A DNA stretch of 64,000 bases from Tatumella ptyseos. Lineage in GTDB: Bacteria > Pseudomonadota > Gammaproteobacteria > Enterobacterales > Enterobacteriaceae. Of this stretch, positions 10,075 to 18,869 are shown piece by piece. A model generated the notes under the pieces. That model worked only from the letters and a program-made list of their open reading frames with translations. It had not been told where the DNA came from and searched no databases. The stretch is from contig NZ_CP130649.1 in the NCBI RefSeq assembly GCF_030552895.1, positions 2,728,001 through 2,792,000 on the forward strand, given 5' to 3'. The first letter of the stretch is position 1; every line of letters starts with the position of its first letter. A program made the position numbers and the translations under genes.

Positions 10075-11394
10075 CTAAGCCACAATCACTTCAAGAATCA
10101 ACACCCCTGCTAACCCAACCACTGAAATAATGGTTTCCATCACTGTCCAGGTTTTCAAAGTTTCTACAACACTTAAGTTAAAGTAACCTTTAAACAGCCA
10201 AAAGCCGGGGTCATTAACATGCGATGCAATGACACTACCCGCACCGACTGCGAGGACCATTAATGCTGGGTCAGTATGGGTTACTGCAATAATCGGGGTA
10301 ACAATCCCCGCCGTCGTAATCGCCGCAACGGTGGCAGATCCTAAGGCAATACGTAACATCGCTGCGACGGTCCAGCACATTAACAGTGGTGAAAGTGAGG
10401 AGTTGCGCATCATCTGCGCGATATACTCGCCCACCCCACTATCGACTAAGACTTGTTTAAATGCTCCCCCTCCGGCGATGATAAACACAATCATGGCGAT
10501 AGCCGCAATTGACGAGCCGCACATTTCCATTACTTCGTCAATTTTCCGTCCGTTACGCAGGCCGAGTGTGACTACGGCAATAATCACCGAGATGAATAAC
10601 GCCACGGCGGGATTACCAATAAACTCAAAAAATTGACGAATAGGATTTTCTTTAGCAACCGTCAATTCGAAGACGGCCGCTAAAGCCATTAATACCACCG
10701 GGATTACCGCAGCAAGAATACTGGTCCAGAAGCCTGGCATCTCAGCATCGGTGAATATCTTGGTATTATAAAGTCCCTCTGGTGGCGACTTTTCAAATTT
10801 CTTAAGAAATTTAGAGAAAATCGGCCCAGCAATAATGACGGTAGGCAGTGTCAGAATCATCCCATAAAGCAACGTTGTACCGAGGTTAGCGCCGAAAATC
10901 GTGGCTATCGCAGTTGGACCGGGATGCGGGGGGAGAAAACAGTGGGTAACAGATAATGCGGCAACCATGGGAACGCCAACATACAAAAGGGGAATACCTG
11001 CTGCCACGACAACGGTATAAACCAGCGGCAATAGTAATACAAAACCTATCTCATAAAACATGGCTAGACCGACGATAAGCCCTGTCACCATCATCGCCCA
11101 TTGTACGCGTTGCTTACCAAAGGCATCAATTAAGGTCATGGCAACGCGTTGTGCCGCGCCGGTGTCGGATACTAGTTTTCCCAGCATGGCACCAAAACCT
11201 AAAATCATCGCTAATCCACCTAGCGTACTCCCCACTCCTTTCTGAATTGAGGCAATCACTTGGAGTGGCGTCATTCCTTCAGCGATACCTACGACGGCGG
11301 AAACAAAGATTAATGCAAGAAAACCATTCACTTTAAAGACGATCATTAAGACGAGTAACAGTACAACACCCAGAGCAATGATGGTAATAGGCAT
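10075..11394 (-). CDS. idnT: L-idonate/gluconate proton symporter, GntP family
   Basis: 439 aa, identical to the usual IdnT length, with about twelve membrane segments. Conserved stretches include GSTLGGLAMILGFGAMLGK, ALSVTHCFLPPHPGPTAIA, IVFIIAGGGAFKQVLVDSG, LRIALGSATVAAITTAG and ASHVNDPGFWLFKGYFNL, all hallmarks of the gluconate:H+ symporter family and closest by eye to IdnT. It imports L-idonate, 5-ketogluconate or gluconate across the inner membrane. RBS TAAGGTAGG precedes ATG 11394. It lies 88 nt downstream of idnD in the same orientation, probably one transcript. No idnO, idnK or idnR is present here. Confidence 0.9.
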   Translation of the reverse strand: MPITIIALGVVLLLVLMIVFKVNGFLALIFVSAVVGIAEGMTPLQVIASIQKGVGSTLGGLAMILGFGAMLGKLVSDTGAAQRVAMTLIDAFGKQRVQWAMMVTGLIVGLAMFYEIGFVLLLPLVYTVVVAAGIPLLYVGVPMVAALSVTHCFLPPHPGPTAIATIFGANLGTTLLYGMILTLPTVIIAGPIFSKFLKKFEKSPPEGLYNTKIFTDAEMPGFWTSILAAVIPVVLMALAAVFELTVAKENPIRQFFEFIGNPAVALFISVIIAVVTLGLRNGRKIDEVMEMCGSSIAAIAMIVFIIAGGGAFKQVLVDSGVGEYIAQMMRNSSLSPLLMCWTVAAMLRIALGSATVAAITTAGIVTPIIAVTHTDPALMVLAVGAGSVIASHVNDPGFWLFKGYFNLSVVETLKTWTVMETIISVVGLAGVLILEVIVA

Positions 11395-11482
11395 ATAACC
11401 TACCTTATTAAATTATTATTTTGGTGGAGTGCGGGGATATGATGGCTTTCAATAGCCTTTATCGCCCAACATAATAGTAAGC

Positions 11483-12511
11483 TTAAAAAACCAATTGAAC
11501 CTTCGATGCTTGTTGTTTATCCCCAGCAAACTGCAGGGCTTCGTCGACCTCCCTATAGCTATATTCACCGCTAAACAGTGGTAAAGGATTAATTTTCCCA
11601 CTTGCCAGCCATTCCACAGCGGAAGTGAATTCCTCAGTGAAACGAAAAGTTCCAACAATTCGTAATTCTTTGGCGATAACTGTCATCATCGGAAATTGTG
11701 GAATATCACCGCCCATACCGACTTGGACGATACACCCTCTTGCGCGAGTCACATCGATGCAACGTGTTAACGCACTGGGGTGGCCAGAAGCCTCAAAACT
11801 GACGTCAAAGACTCCCTTGTCAGCACGATAAGCTGTCATCTCATCGTCAGCCGATAGGGTCACTGATGCCCCCAATGTATCGGCTAATGCCAGCGCACGA
11901 GCACTTATATCGCTACAGACAATCTCTTTAGCACCGCTCGCCTTCGCCGCCGCAACCAACAAGCAGCCAATCGGTCCAACTCCGGAAACAAAAACACGTT
12001 TATCTGCTACGCCACCGGCCTGGTTCAATGCATGGAGGCACACTGCTAGAGGCTCAGCGAACACCATGACTCGATCGTCCAGCGACGCCTCGAAGGGGAT
12101 ACACTGTGCGCTATCGACAATTTTGTATTGCGTAAAGCCACCGTCAACATGCGGAGTCATCATTGCACTCCCAAAAAAACGCATGGCTAAGCACTGATTC
12201 GTGTCACCTGCTAAACAATACTTACATGCTCCACAGGCCTTAGACGGGTTGATCGCGACTTTTTGTCCTGGCTTGAGCTGTGAGTTATCCGATTTCTCTA
12301 CCGTACCGATCACTTCATGACCAAGGATCATTGGCATCTTAATAGCAAAGTTACCGACCTTCCCGTGTTGATAATAGTGCAGGTCTGAGCCACAAATTCC
12401 GCCCCGGGAAATTTTTACTAAGGTTCCTTCTCCATGATAAGTCACGATGTGATTAGTGACTTCGACTTCATGTTTACCTTTCACTACGCAAGAGTGAGTA
12501 GATAACGTCAT
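11483..12511 (-). CDS. idnD: L-idonate 5-dehydrogenase (zinc MDR family)
   Basis: Oxidises L-idonate to 5-keto-D-gluconate with NAD(P)+. Zinc-dependent medium-chain dehydrogenase with catalytic-zinc motifs GGICGSDLHYY and GHEVIG, structural-zinc cysteines in CGACKYCLAGDTNQC, and the nucleotide-binding VSGVGPIGCLL. The C-terminal half has TRARGCIVQVGMGG and FRFTEEFTSAVEWL as in E. coli IdnD, and the length (342 aa) agrees. ATG 12511 is chosen because AAGG lies 8 nt upstream; an in-frame GTG at 12520 is less likely. It heads a two-gene idnD-idnT unit divergent from the BCCT transporter across a 265-nt gap. No clear GntR/IdnR operator was found there. Confidence 0.9.
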   Translation of the reverse strand: MTLSTHSCVVKGKHEVEVTNHIVTYHGEGTLVKISRGGICGSDLHYYQHGKVGNFAIKMPMILGHEVIGTVEKSDNSQLKPGQKVAINPSKACGACKYCLAGDTNQCLAMRFFGSAMMTPHVDGGFTQYKIVDSAQCIPFEASLDDRVMVFAEPLAVCLHALNQAGGVADKRVFVSGVGPIGCLLVAAAKASGAKEIVCSDISARALALADTLGASVTLSADDEMTAYRADKGVFDVSFEASGHPSALTRCIDVTRARGCIVQVGMGGDIPQFPMMTVIAKELRIVGTFRFTEEFTSAVEWLASGKINPLPLFSGEYSYREVDEALQFAGDKQQASKVQLVF

Positions 12512-12776
12512 GCTTGCCACCTTGATGGAATGAATAAAGGGGACATCAAATAGGGAAATTCCATTTTAATCTGTCGATTAGCGCACTAAACCGGAATATC
12601 GATGATGAGGATTTTTCACACTGTGACTGAGTCAGAATTTTACGACCCGATAAAATCTTACTACTTAGCTCTTAAAAACGAATTAATTTAATTGAATGGT
12701 TAATCAAAAAAAATCATAATCGCCAAAGGTGAAATTTATGTTTATTTTTTGTTTAAAAATTAATTCAGGGAAATAT

Positions 12777-14300
12777 ATGGCGCAACTCAACTATCATGTG
12801 AAATCGGCCTCTAAGGTAAGCGTAAATCTCCCTGTATTCTTATCTTCGTCCTTATTGATCTTGCTGATGGGGGTGATCACCGTCCTCTATCCAGCCGCCA
12901 GTCAACTCTGGTTAATCCAAGCGCAATCCTGGGTTACTGCGGTTTTTGGGTGGTATTACATGTTACTGATGGTGCTATCGATGGGGTTTGTCTTTTGGCT
13001 AGCCTGCTCGCGTCATGGCTCCCAATTACTGGGGCCTGAAAACGAAGCTCCAGAATTTAGCTATATCTCTTGGGTTGCGATGCTATTTTCTGCAGGCATA
13101 GGTATTGCCTTAGTCTATTACGGCGCCTATGAACCTTTAGCTCACTTTTTACAACCACCTGAAGGACGAGGCGGTACCGTGCGTGCGGCGCGAGAAGCTA
13201 TGGCGATTACGTTTCTTCATTGGGGGCTACATGGCTGGGCACTATATGCCCTCATTGCAACCGCTCTGGCTTGGTTTGCTTATCGAAGGGACCAGCCCTT
13301 AGCCCTGCGTTCAGCGCTCTACGGTCTCTTTCGTCATAAGATCCACGGCTGGATCGGCCATACTGTCGACACCTGTGGAATTTTAGTCACTGTGGTCTCG
13401 ATGGTGACAAACTTAGGTATTGGCGCGTTACTCGTTAAAGCTGGATTACATTATCTCTTCAATTTACCGCAAACTCCGCAGTTACTTTTCACCCTCATTA
13501 TCATCATGATGGTGGTGGCAACAGTGGCTACTGTCATTGGTATAGAGAAAGGTATCGCGCTCCTCTCTAACCTCAACGTTGGTTTTCTCTGCTTATTACT
13601 CCTCTTTCTTTTTATTACTGGTCCTACCCTTACCATGCTAAATGGGTTACTGCAAAATACCGGGGATTATCTGTCGAGCGTGGTGACAAAAAGCTTTGAG
13701 GTTTATCTTTATAGTAAGGCAGAGAAATGGCAGGGAGCGTGGACGCTATTTTACTGGGCATGGTGGGTCGCTTGGGCACCATTCGTTGGGCTATTTATTG
13801 CTCGCATCTCCCGTGGCAGAACCATTCGTCAATTAATTTTAGGGGTGATGCTCATACCGCTCGGTTTTACCTTAGCCTGGCTATCTCTTTTCGGTAATAC
13901 TGCTATTTCACTCGTGCTCGAGCAAGGGCATGCGATCCTAGGACAAGTTGCGTTAGCGGATCCCCCGATGGCGGTCTATAAACTACTAGAGTACCTACCT
14001 TGGCCGACTGTGACTGCGGTGTTCACTGTCATCATCAGCTTTGTATTATTCCTCACTCCTGTCGATTCTGGCACATTGATGATTGCCAATCTAGCCAGTA
14101 AAGGAGGTACCTCTGAGGATGATGCACCTATCTGGCTTCGTCTGTTCTGGGCATTAGTCACCACAGTACTGTGCGCAGGGCTGCTTTATGCCGGCAGCTT
14201 TAGTGCCATGCAAACGGCTGTAGTCATAGCTGGCCTTCCCTTTTCCGTGGTGATTTTACTTTACATAATGAGTCTGTATCGTGATCTTCATCGTGACTAA
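12777..14300 (+). CDS. BCCT family choline/betaine transporter, BetT-like
   Basis: Inner-membrane transporter of 507 aa with about twelve membrane segments. The glycine-rich helix reads FSAGIGIALVYYGAYEPLAH and the family signature WTLFYWAWWVAWAPFVG is complete, followed by ARISRGRTIRQ and FLTPVDSGTLMIAN. Overall layout follows BetT but the protein ends soon after the last membrane helix, lacking the long cytoplasmic tail of E. coli BetT (about 677 aa) that tunes osmotic activation. Substrate (choline, betaine or carnitine) is not determined. No bet synthesis genes are adjacent. Start ATG 12777 has CAGGG at ideal spacing; a GTG at 12729 is in frame but unsupported. Confidence 0.88.
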   Translation: MAQLNYHVKSASKVSVNLPVFLSSSLLILLMGVITVLYPAASQLWLIQAQSWVTAVFGWYYMLLMVLSMGFVFWLACSRHGSQLLGPENEAPEFSYISWVAMLFSAGIGIALVYYGAYEPLAHFLQPPEGRGGTVRAAREAMAITFLHWGLHGWALYALIATALAWFAYRRDQPLALRSALYGLFRHKIHGWIGHTVDTCGILVTVVSMVTNLGIGALLVKAGLHYLFNLPQTPQLLFTLIIIMMVVATVATVIGIEKGIALLSNLNVGFLCLLLLFLFITGPTLTMLNGLLQNTGDYLSSVVTKSFEVYLYSKAEKWQGAWTLFYWAWWVAWAPFVGLFIARISRGRTIRQLILGVMLIPLGFTLAWLSLFGNTAISLVLEQGHAILGQVALADPPMAVYKLLEYLPWPTVTAVFTVIISFVLFLTPVDSGTLMIANLASKGGTSEDDAPIWLRLFWALVTTVLCAGLLYAGSFSAMQTAVVIAGLPFSVVILLYIMSLYRDLHRD

Positions 14301-14310
14301 TTTCATCTCC

Positions 14311-14335
14311 CCCCTCAATCATAAGGAGTGAGGGG
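14311..14335. terminator. Hairpin between convergent BCCT gene and ynfA
   Basis: CCCCTCA (14311-14317) pairs with TGAGGGG (14329-14335). It sits 10 nt after the BCCT stop and just before the ynfA stop. The U-tract is poor, so termination strength is uncertain. Confidence 0.4.
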
Positions 14336-14341
14336 CACTAT

Positions 14342-14686
14342 TTATTTGAGTAACCATTTAGATAAAGGCTGTCCCATGATCACCAAAACGCCCAGAAAAA
14401 TGATTAAGGCACCTAGATAATCATCCCGTCCTAGGCTGACACCTTCAACCCAGCGTAACCAAGCAAGTGCCACCAAGATATATACCCCACCGTACGCCGC
14501 ATAGGTGCGACCCGCTGCCGCGGGATGCAGTGTTAACAATCCACAAAAGATGAGTAAAGAGCATGCTGCTGGAATAAGGAGGAGTGGTGATTTACCCTGT
14601 TTGGCGACCAACCATGGCAAGTAACAGCCGATGATCTCCGCAATCGCTGTGATCACAAACAGAAAGAAATAGTAAACATAAAGCAA
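14342..14686 (-). CDS. ynfA: YnfA/UPF0060 family small multidrug-type membrane protein
   Basis: About 114 aa with four membrane helices. Family landmarks are [44 protein letters not shown] and [13 protein letters not shown]. YnfA proteins resemble SMR drug exporters, and some reports link them to efflux, but the physiological role is uncertain. The start is taken as TTG 14686, which has AGGGA 7 nt upstream and gives a family-like N-terminus; an upstream in-frame TTG at 14701 has no ribosome-binding site. It faces the BCCT gene and is separated from the SnoaL-like gene upstream by about 110 nt. Confidence 0.85.
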   Translation of the reverse strand: MLYVYYFFLFVITAIAEIIGCYLPWLVAKQGKSPLLLIPAACSLLIFCGLLTLHPAAAGRTYAAYGGVYILVALAWLRWVEGVSLGRDDYLGALIIFLGVLVIMGQPLSKWLLK

Positions 14687-14799
14687 GAGGCGTTCCCTCA
14701 ACAGTATTCAATCATGAGGGAACGTATCTGACTTGGCCGGGAGAAACAAGCCAATATTTTAAATTTAGCCTGGTTCAACAGCTGACCGCTGGCTTTAGC

Positions 14800-15264
14800 T
14801 TAGAACATGGTATTAGTGTTAGCAGCCGTTTTGGGAATCTCTTGAACAACGTCCCAATGCTCAACGATTTTACCGTCACGTACCCGGAAAATATCCACGA
14901 TAGCCTGCCCACGATCTTTAGCACTTTCCGTCGAATGGATATGTAACCAGACTAAATCGCCATCCACCGCACTACGAATAATCTTCGCACGTGATTGAGG
15001 GTGTTGCTTAAAATAATCAGTAAAGTAGCTGACAAAAGGTTTCTTGCCATCGGGCACCTGGGGATTGTGCTGACGATAGTCTTCAGCAACCACCTTCGCA
15101 GCCTCATCAACATTGTGTTGGTTAAAAAACTGGTTATAAAAGTCTACTACCAGCTGGCGATTCGCCTCTGACGAGGGTGACGTAGCCTGTGGGGCCGTCG
15201 CCGCCATTGAGGCCGAACTCACCAGTAATCCTGCGGTAAGGAGTAACGTTTTAACGCTATGCAT
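14800..15264 (-). CDS. Exported SnoaL-like (NTF2-fold) protein
   Basis: 154 aa with a cleavable signal peptide (positively charged start, hydrophobic core LLLTAGLLVSSASMA, likely cut after AMA-like SMAATA). The mature part has the SnoaL-like layout: NRQLVVDFYNQFFNQHNVDEA, YRQHNPQVPDGK, GDLVWLHIHS and VDIFRVRDGKIVEHWDVVQ. Members are small cone-shaped domains, often of unknown catalytic role, sometimes cyclases or isomerases. Strong RBS AGGAG before ATG 15264. It follows the NAD(P)-binding gene by 15 nt and is probably cotranscribed with it, both under the divergent HxlR regulator. Substrate unknown. Confidence 0.8.
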   Translation of the reverse strand: MHSVKTLLLTAGLLVSSASMAATAPQATSPSSEANRQLVVDFYNQFFNQHNVDEAAKVVAEDYRQHNPQVPDGKKPFVSYFTDYFKQHPQSRAKIIRSAVDGDLVWLHIHSTESAKDRGQAIVDIFRVRDGKIVEHWDVVQEIPKTAANTNTMF

Positions 15265-15279
15265 GGAGAGGCTCCTCGA

Positions 15280-15891
15280 TCAATAACCGACAGTAAAACG
15301 TTGGCGCGGGTGAGCGGGTTTTTCGATTTCGTCGACCAGTGCTATCGCATAATCTTCATACGAGATCCGGCTACCTTGTTCATTACTTAATAAGGTGTCG
15401 TGGCCCAAACGGAAATTCCCCGTTCTCTCACCCGCCTCAAACAGGGCCGAAGGGGAGATAAAGGTCCAATCCAATGATTTTTCTTCCCGTAAACGATTCA
15501 GAAAATCGAGGCCCGCACGGGCTTCAGGAAGATAGGCCTCAGGAAAATTAGGTTGATTGATCAGTAATTGCCCTGGAGCCACTTCTAGACTCCCTGCGCC
15601 ACCGACGACTAAGTAACGTGCAACACCTGAATCTTTCACGGCCTCAATTAAAGTTGCAGGAGCCACTTGCGCAAACTTTACTGCACTGACCACAACATCA
15701 TGACCCGCTAAGGTGTCAACGAAAGCTTGGGTATCATTGATATCCCCTTTCACTACCGAAACATTGGGTAAGTTTGGAATGGACGCCGTTTGACGAGCTA
15801 TCGCCGTTACCTTATGGCCGCGCTGCGATAATTCTTTCACAATACGTGAACCGACCTGACCCGACGCACCAACAACTGCTACAGAAACCAT
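15280..15891 (-). CDS. NAD(P)-binding NmrA/atypical SDR family protein
   Basis: 203-aa single-domain Rossmann protein. The start VAVVGASGQVGSRIVKELSQ is the dinucleotide-binding loop, followed by VVKGDINDTQAFVDTLAGHD, YLVVGGAGSLEV and DWTFISPSALFEAGERTG. The size and motifs fit the NAD(P)H-binding NmrA-like/YwnB-type proteins often paired with HxlR regulators responding to electrophiles or redox stress. ATG 15891 has a near-perfect AAGGAGG upstream; the longer frame back to 15975 would run through the operator and is rejected. Divergent from the HxlR gene across a 148-nt region holding a dyad operator. Confidence 0.85.
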   Translation of the reverse strand: MVSVAVVGASGQVGSRIVKELSQRGHKVTAIARQTASIPNLPNVSVVKGDINDTQAFVDTLAGHDVVVSAVKFAQVAPATLIEAVKDSGVARYLVVGGAGSLEVAPGQLLINQPNFPEAYLPEARAGLDFLNRLREEKSLDWTFISPSALFEAGERTGNFRLGHDTLLSNEQGSRISYEDYAIALVDEIEKPAHPRQRFTVGY

Positions 15892-15913
15892 GATAACCTC
15901 CTTGATAGAATAA

Positions 15914-15938
15914 AGACCTGGTCTTAATTGTAGACCAG
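15914..15938. promoter_or_regulatory. Candidate HxlR operator (dyad) in divergent promoter region
   Basis: CTGGTCT (15918-15924), 7 nt, then AGACCAG (15932-15938) is a perfect inverted repeat. The left arm is also part of the smaller palindrome AGACCTGGTCT (15914-15924), so three half-sites lie in a row. It sits 23 nt upstream of the ATG of the NAD(P)-binding gene, where a repressor would block transcription. Binding by the adjacent HxlR protein is inference. Confidence 0.55.
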
Positions 15939-16039
15939 ATAAATTGATGCTACTGTGTCGCTGAAATCTTTGCAAGAGGTTGGCCTCATGACCCTAAGTC
16001 AGGGTAAAATGACTGCCTTATCAGAAGGAAAGTGGTGCT

Positions 16040-16417
16040 ATGGCAAATAAATATGCAGAATTTGGTCATCCTTGCCCGATACGCGATGTATTAGATCGTA
16101 TTGGTGACCAATGGAGTTTATTGATCTTGGAATCCTTGGCGAACGAAACTTATCGTTTTAATGCGCTACATCGCGAGATTGGCGATATTTCTCGCCAAAT
16201 GCTGACAGTGACCTTAAAAAGATTAGAGTTTGACGGTTACATTTCCCGCACCGTTTATGCAGAGGTGCCGACACGCGTTGAGTATCGGCTCACAACGTTA
16301 GGTGAATCTTTCCTTCAGCCTTTACGACAACTGGTGGAGTGGGCAGATACCCATCACGAAGCGATTTGTTACGCCCGTAAAACAAATAAAGACAGCTCAC
16401 TCACGGGTGATGAGTAG
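16040..16417 (+). CDS. HxlR family winged-helix transcriptional regulator
   Basis: 125 aa. Typical HxlR features are HPCPIRDVLDRIGDQWSLLIL near the N-terminus with a single Cys at position 12, FNALHREIGDISRQMLTVTLKRLEFDGYISR (recognition helix and wing) and VEYRLTTLGESFLQPL. The N-terminal Cys is the redox/electrophile sensor in several members. It most likely controls the divergent NAD(P)-binding/SnoaL pair through the dyad at 15914-15938. ATG 16040 follows AGAAGGAAAG. Its 3' end overlaps the convergent acetyltransferase gene by 21 nt. Confidence 0.9.
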   Translation: MANKYAEFGHPCPIRDVLDRIGDQWSLLILESLANETYRFNALHREIGDISRQMLTVTLKRLEFDGYISRTVYAEVPTRVEYRLTTLGESFLQPLRQLVEWADTHHEAICYARKTNKDSSLTGDE

Positions 16418-17131
16418 TTTTCGCTGGTTTTCGATTAACTTGCCCAGCTTTTGTCGCTGCTGTCCTGTCTGGTCGAAATTCTCTGCTGCCAGCCACTGCT
16501 GGTAAGCCACCTGTAAGGCGGGAAAATCGCTATCGATAATAGAATACCAAGTAGTATCACGGTTATGGCCCCGTGCCACCATGGCTTGTCGAAAAAGCCC
16601 TTCGTAAGTAAAGCCTAACCGTAATGCTGCAGCGCGCGACGGATGGTTATGCGCATTACATTTCCACTCTACTCGACGATAACCCAGTTCCCTCAAGGTG
16701 TAGTGTAACAATAGACTGATAGCCTCTGTCGCTAATCGCGTACGTTTAAGTTGCGGCGAATAAGTCACGCTACCAATTTCAATGACACCTTGCTGAGGAT
16801 CACTACGCATCAGTGCAATACTGCCTACTGCTAGTTGCGTACTTAAATCGATAATCGCATAATGCAAAGGGTCATTGAGTGTTTCTAATCGCGACAAGTA
16901 GATCTGATACTCCGCTAGCTCATGAAAAGGCCCAGAGAGTAAGTAGGTCCAATCACGCTCATCTTCCGCTTGTGAAAATGCATCGAACAATGCTTGACTG
17001 TGTGCCGCCATGCTAATCGGCTCAAGCCGACAATACTGACCATTAATCATGGTCTTAGTTGGGCATTGTGCCCCCTGCCAGTTTATAACCGGTTCGCCAA
17101 TAGGTTGCTGGAATTCGTTAACTCGCGTCAT
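16397..17131 (-). CDS. GNAT family N-acetyltransferase, RimJ/RimL type
   Basis: 244 aa. The fold is seen in CRLEPISMAAHSQALFDAF, YAIIDLSTQLAVGSIALM, VIEIGSVTYSPQLKRTRLATEA (acetyl-CoA region, with KRTRLA in place of the usual RGTGLA-like loop), RRVEWKCNAHNHPSRAAALRLGFTYEGLFRQ. This matches the RimJ/RimL-like group that acetylates N-terminal amines or small substrates such as antibiotics or amino acids. The substrate cannot be predicted. ATG 17131 has AAGGG 6 nt upstream; ATG 17146 is in frame but lacks a site. The N-terminal 25 residues (FQQPIGEPVINW) are conserved in this group. Confidence 0.85.
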   Translation of the reverse strand: MTRVNEFQQPIGEPVINWQGAQCPTKTMINGQYCRLEPISMAAHSQALFDAFSQAEDERDWTYLLSGPFHELAEYQIYLSRLETLNDPLHYAIIDLSTQLAVGSIALMRSDPQQGVIEIGSVTYSPQLKRTRLATEAISLLLHYTLRELGYRRVEWKCNAHNHPSRAAALRLGFTYEGLFRQAMVARGHNRDTTWYSIIDSDFPALQVAYQQWLAAENFDQTGQQRQKLGKLIENQRKLLITRE

Positions 17132-17861
17132 GCTAGCCCTTATCATTAATGAATGTGATGATAAATAAGCTCATCATTAACACATTAGACTTACTTAGTA
17201 ACCCTCCTATCAATAGTTTTAGGCCATATTTTCTCATTCATCCAAGGAGTTAACTAATCCATTATTGATAGCACAATAAAAGTTACCGATGTACCCTAAT
17301 CATTCTCAGAGAGAGTTAATATTAGGCTACTTGACGGTTCGACGGCTTTGTAGCCGGACGTCGTTCAGTTTATAAAGACCGAAGCCATTTTCTTGCAGAA
17401 TCTGCTAGGCGTGTGCTCGCTAACCATCTAATAAAAACTAATAACCACCGCGATACTCAATAGTCGGCAAGATATATCCTGAGGCTTAGCCAACATGACG
17501 TTTTATCATAGTACTTTTACAGGCAAAGATATTACGACAAACCTAGCCGTCAGACCGCCCATGACTGGCGACACCTATATGAAACCTTCTCATAGACTTG
17601 AAAATAGATTATTGAATTATAAATCAATAATTTACCTTGAAACCCCCTCCCCATTACTGACTTATTCCTCAGTGAACCGACTACAACATGAAGATGACTC
17701 ATACAGAAGTGAAATTAAGTCACTTCCCCTGCCGCGCTGACTCTGGCATAAATAAGTCATTGGCGGCAGACAGTATGTTTCACTGAACTCGACGCGTTTC
17801 GAAAAAAATTATAGTCAGCGTGCGGATCAGGCATCACAACAGAATTAGGATACCAATAATA
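17132..17861. other. Gene-free region upstream of mesX
   Basis: No convincing gene. A frame at 17495-17740 has no recognisable protein character. The region contains a dyad at 17706-17726, listed separately, and presumably the mesX promoter. Composition is more AT-rich than the flanking genes. Confidence 0.5.
17706..17726. promoter_or_regulatory. Dyad upstream of mesX-mesD, MetR-like
   Basis: GAAGTGA and TCACTTC are perfect inverted arms around a 7-nt spacer. The centre TGAAATTAAGTCA resembles the MetR pattern TGAA-N5-TTCA with one mismatch. It lies about 136 bp before the mesX ATG. A role for MetR in controlling this methionine synthase pair is a guess from context. Confidence 0.35.
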
Positions 17862-18842
17862 ATGAATAACGCATTTTCCTTTAGTATCAGTAGCCTTCGC
17901 TTAGATGAGCATTACAATCCTTCAGAAAGTACACGTATCACTACTAACTTTGCTAACCTTGCGCGTGGCGAAAAACGTCAGCAAAATCTGCGCAATGCAT
18001 TAACGATGATTAATAACCGTTTTAATTCTTTGGTCACTTGGGATAATCCAAATTCTGACCGTTATACGGTTGAGCTAGAGATTGTTTCAGTTGGCATGAC
18101 TATTAATGCGAGTAGCCAAGATAGTTTCCCAGTGATCGAAGTTTTAAAAACTACCGTGGTGGATACCGAAACTGGACAGCGCATTGAAGGCATTGTGGGG
18201 AATAACTTCTCTTCTTATGTTCGCGACTACGATTTCAGTGTCGTACTCCCCGAATTTAACCAAGGTAAAACCCAGTTTTCCATTCCTGAAAACTATGGTG
18301 TATTACACGGTAATATTTTCAAGGCGTTTGTTAACTCTGAAACCTATTCGCAGCATTTCAGCAAACAACCGGTTATTTGTTTAAGTGTCTCCAGCAAAAA
18401 CGTTTATAAGCGTACCGGTCACATTCACCCTGTTCTAGGGATTGAGTACCAACAAGATAACCCATCATTAACCGATGATTACTTCGGCAAGATGGGTCTA
18501 AGGGTACGCTACTTCATGCCGGCTAACAGCGTTGCACCCTTGGCCTTCTATTTCCACGGTGATTTACTGAGCGATTACAGTAACTTTGAACTTATCAGTA
18601 CTATAAGTACTATGGAAACGTTCCAAAAAATTTATCGCCCTGAAATATATAACGCGAATTCTCCAGCGGGCTTATATTACCGCCCAGCATTGAATCATCA
18701 AGATCACTCACTAACGGTGATTGAGTATGACCGTGAAGAGCGTACCCGTTTAGCGACTGAACAGGGTAAATTTACCGAAGAACACTTTATTAAGCCAAAT
18801 CAAACACAACTTGAACAATGGTCAGCTCAGCAAGCTTTCTAA
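17862..18842 (+). CDS. mesX: DUF1852 protein, MesX-type partner of core methionine synthase
   Basis: 326 aa; recognised as DUF1852 by FSFSISSLRLDEHYNPSEST, ITTNFANLARGEKRQQNLRN and the C-terminal FIKPNQTQLEQWS. In published work on folate-independent methionine synthases this family (MesX) is needed together with MesD, the small MetE-like protein encoded next door, for methionine formation in aerobic bacteria. Its own biochemical activity is not established. No signal peptide or membrane segment is seen. ATG 17862 follows TTAGGA at rather long spacing; a frame back to 17820 is not supported. mesD starts 27 nt downstream, so the two form one operon. Confidence 0.85.
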   Translation: MNNAFSFSISSLRLDEHYNPSESTRITTNFANLARGEKRQQNLRNALTMINNRFNSLVTWDNPNSDRYTVELEIVSVGMTINASSQDSFPVIEVLKTTVVDTETGQRIEGIVGNNFSSYVRDYDFSVVLPEFNQGKTQFSIPENYGVLHGNIFKAFVNSETYSQHFSKQPVICLSVSSKNVYKRTGHIHPVLGIEYQQDNPSLTDDYFGKMGLRVRYFMPANSVAPLAFYFHGDLLSDYSNFELISTISTMETFQKIYRPEIYNANSPAGLYYRPALNHQDHSLTVIEYDREERTRLATEQGKFTEEHFIKPNQTQLEQWSAQQAF

Positions 18843-18869
18843 TAAATTGAAACGATAAGGTCACCTGTT

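Noticed and set aside
12512..12776. CRP or GntR/IdnR operator between idnD and the BCCT gene
   Set aside because: TGTGACTGAGTCAG resembles only one CRP half, and no GntR-type palindrome was found.
17495..17740. Plus-strand frame of 81 codons upstream of mesX
   Set aside because: No family character, no good ribosome-binding site, and it contains the regulatory dyad.
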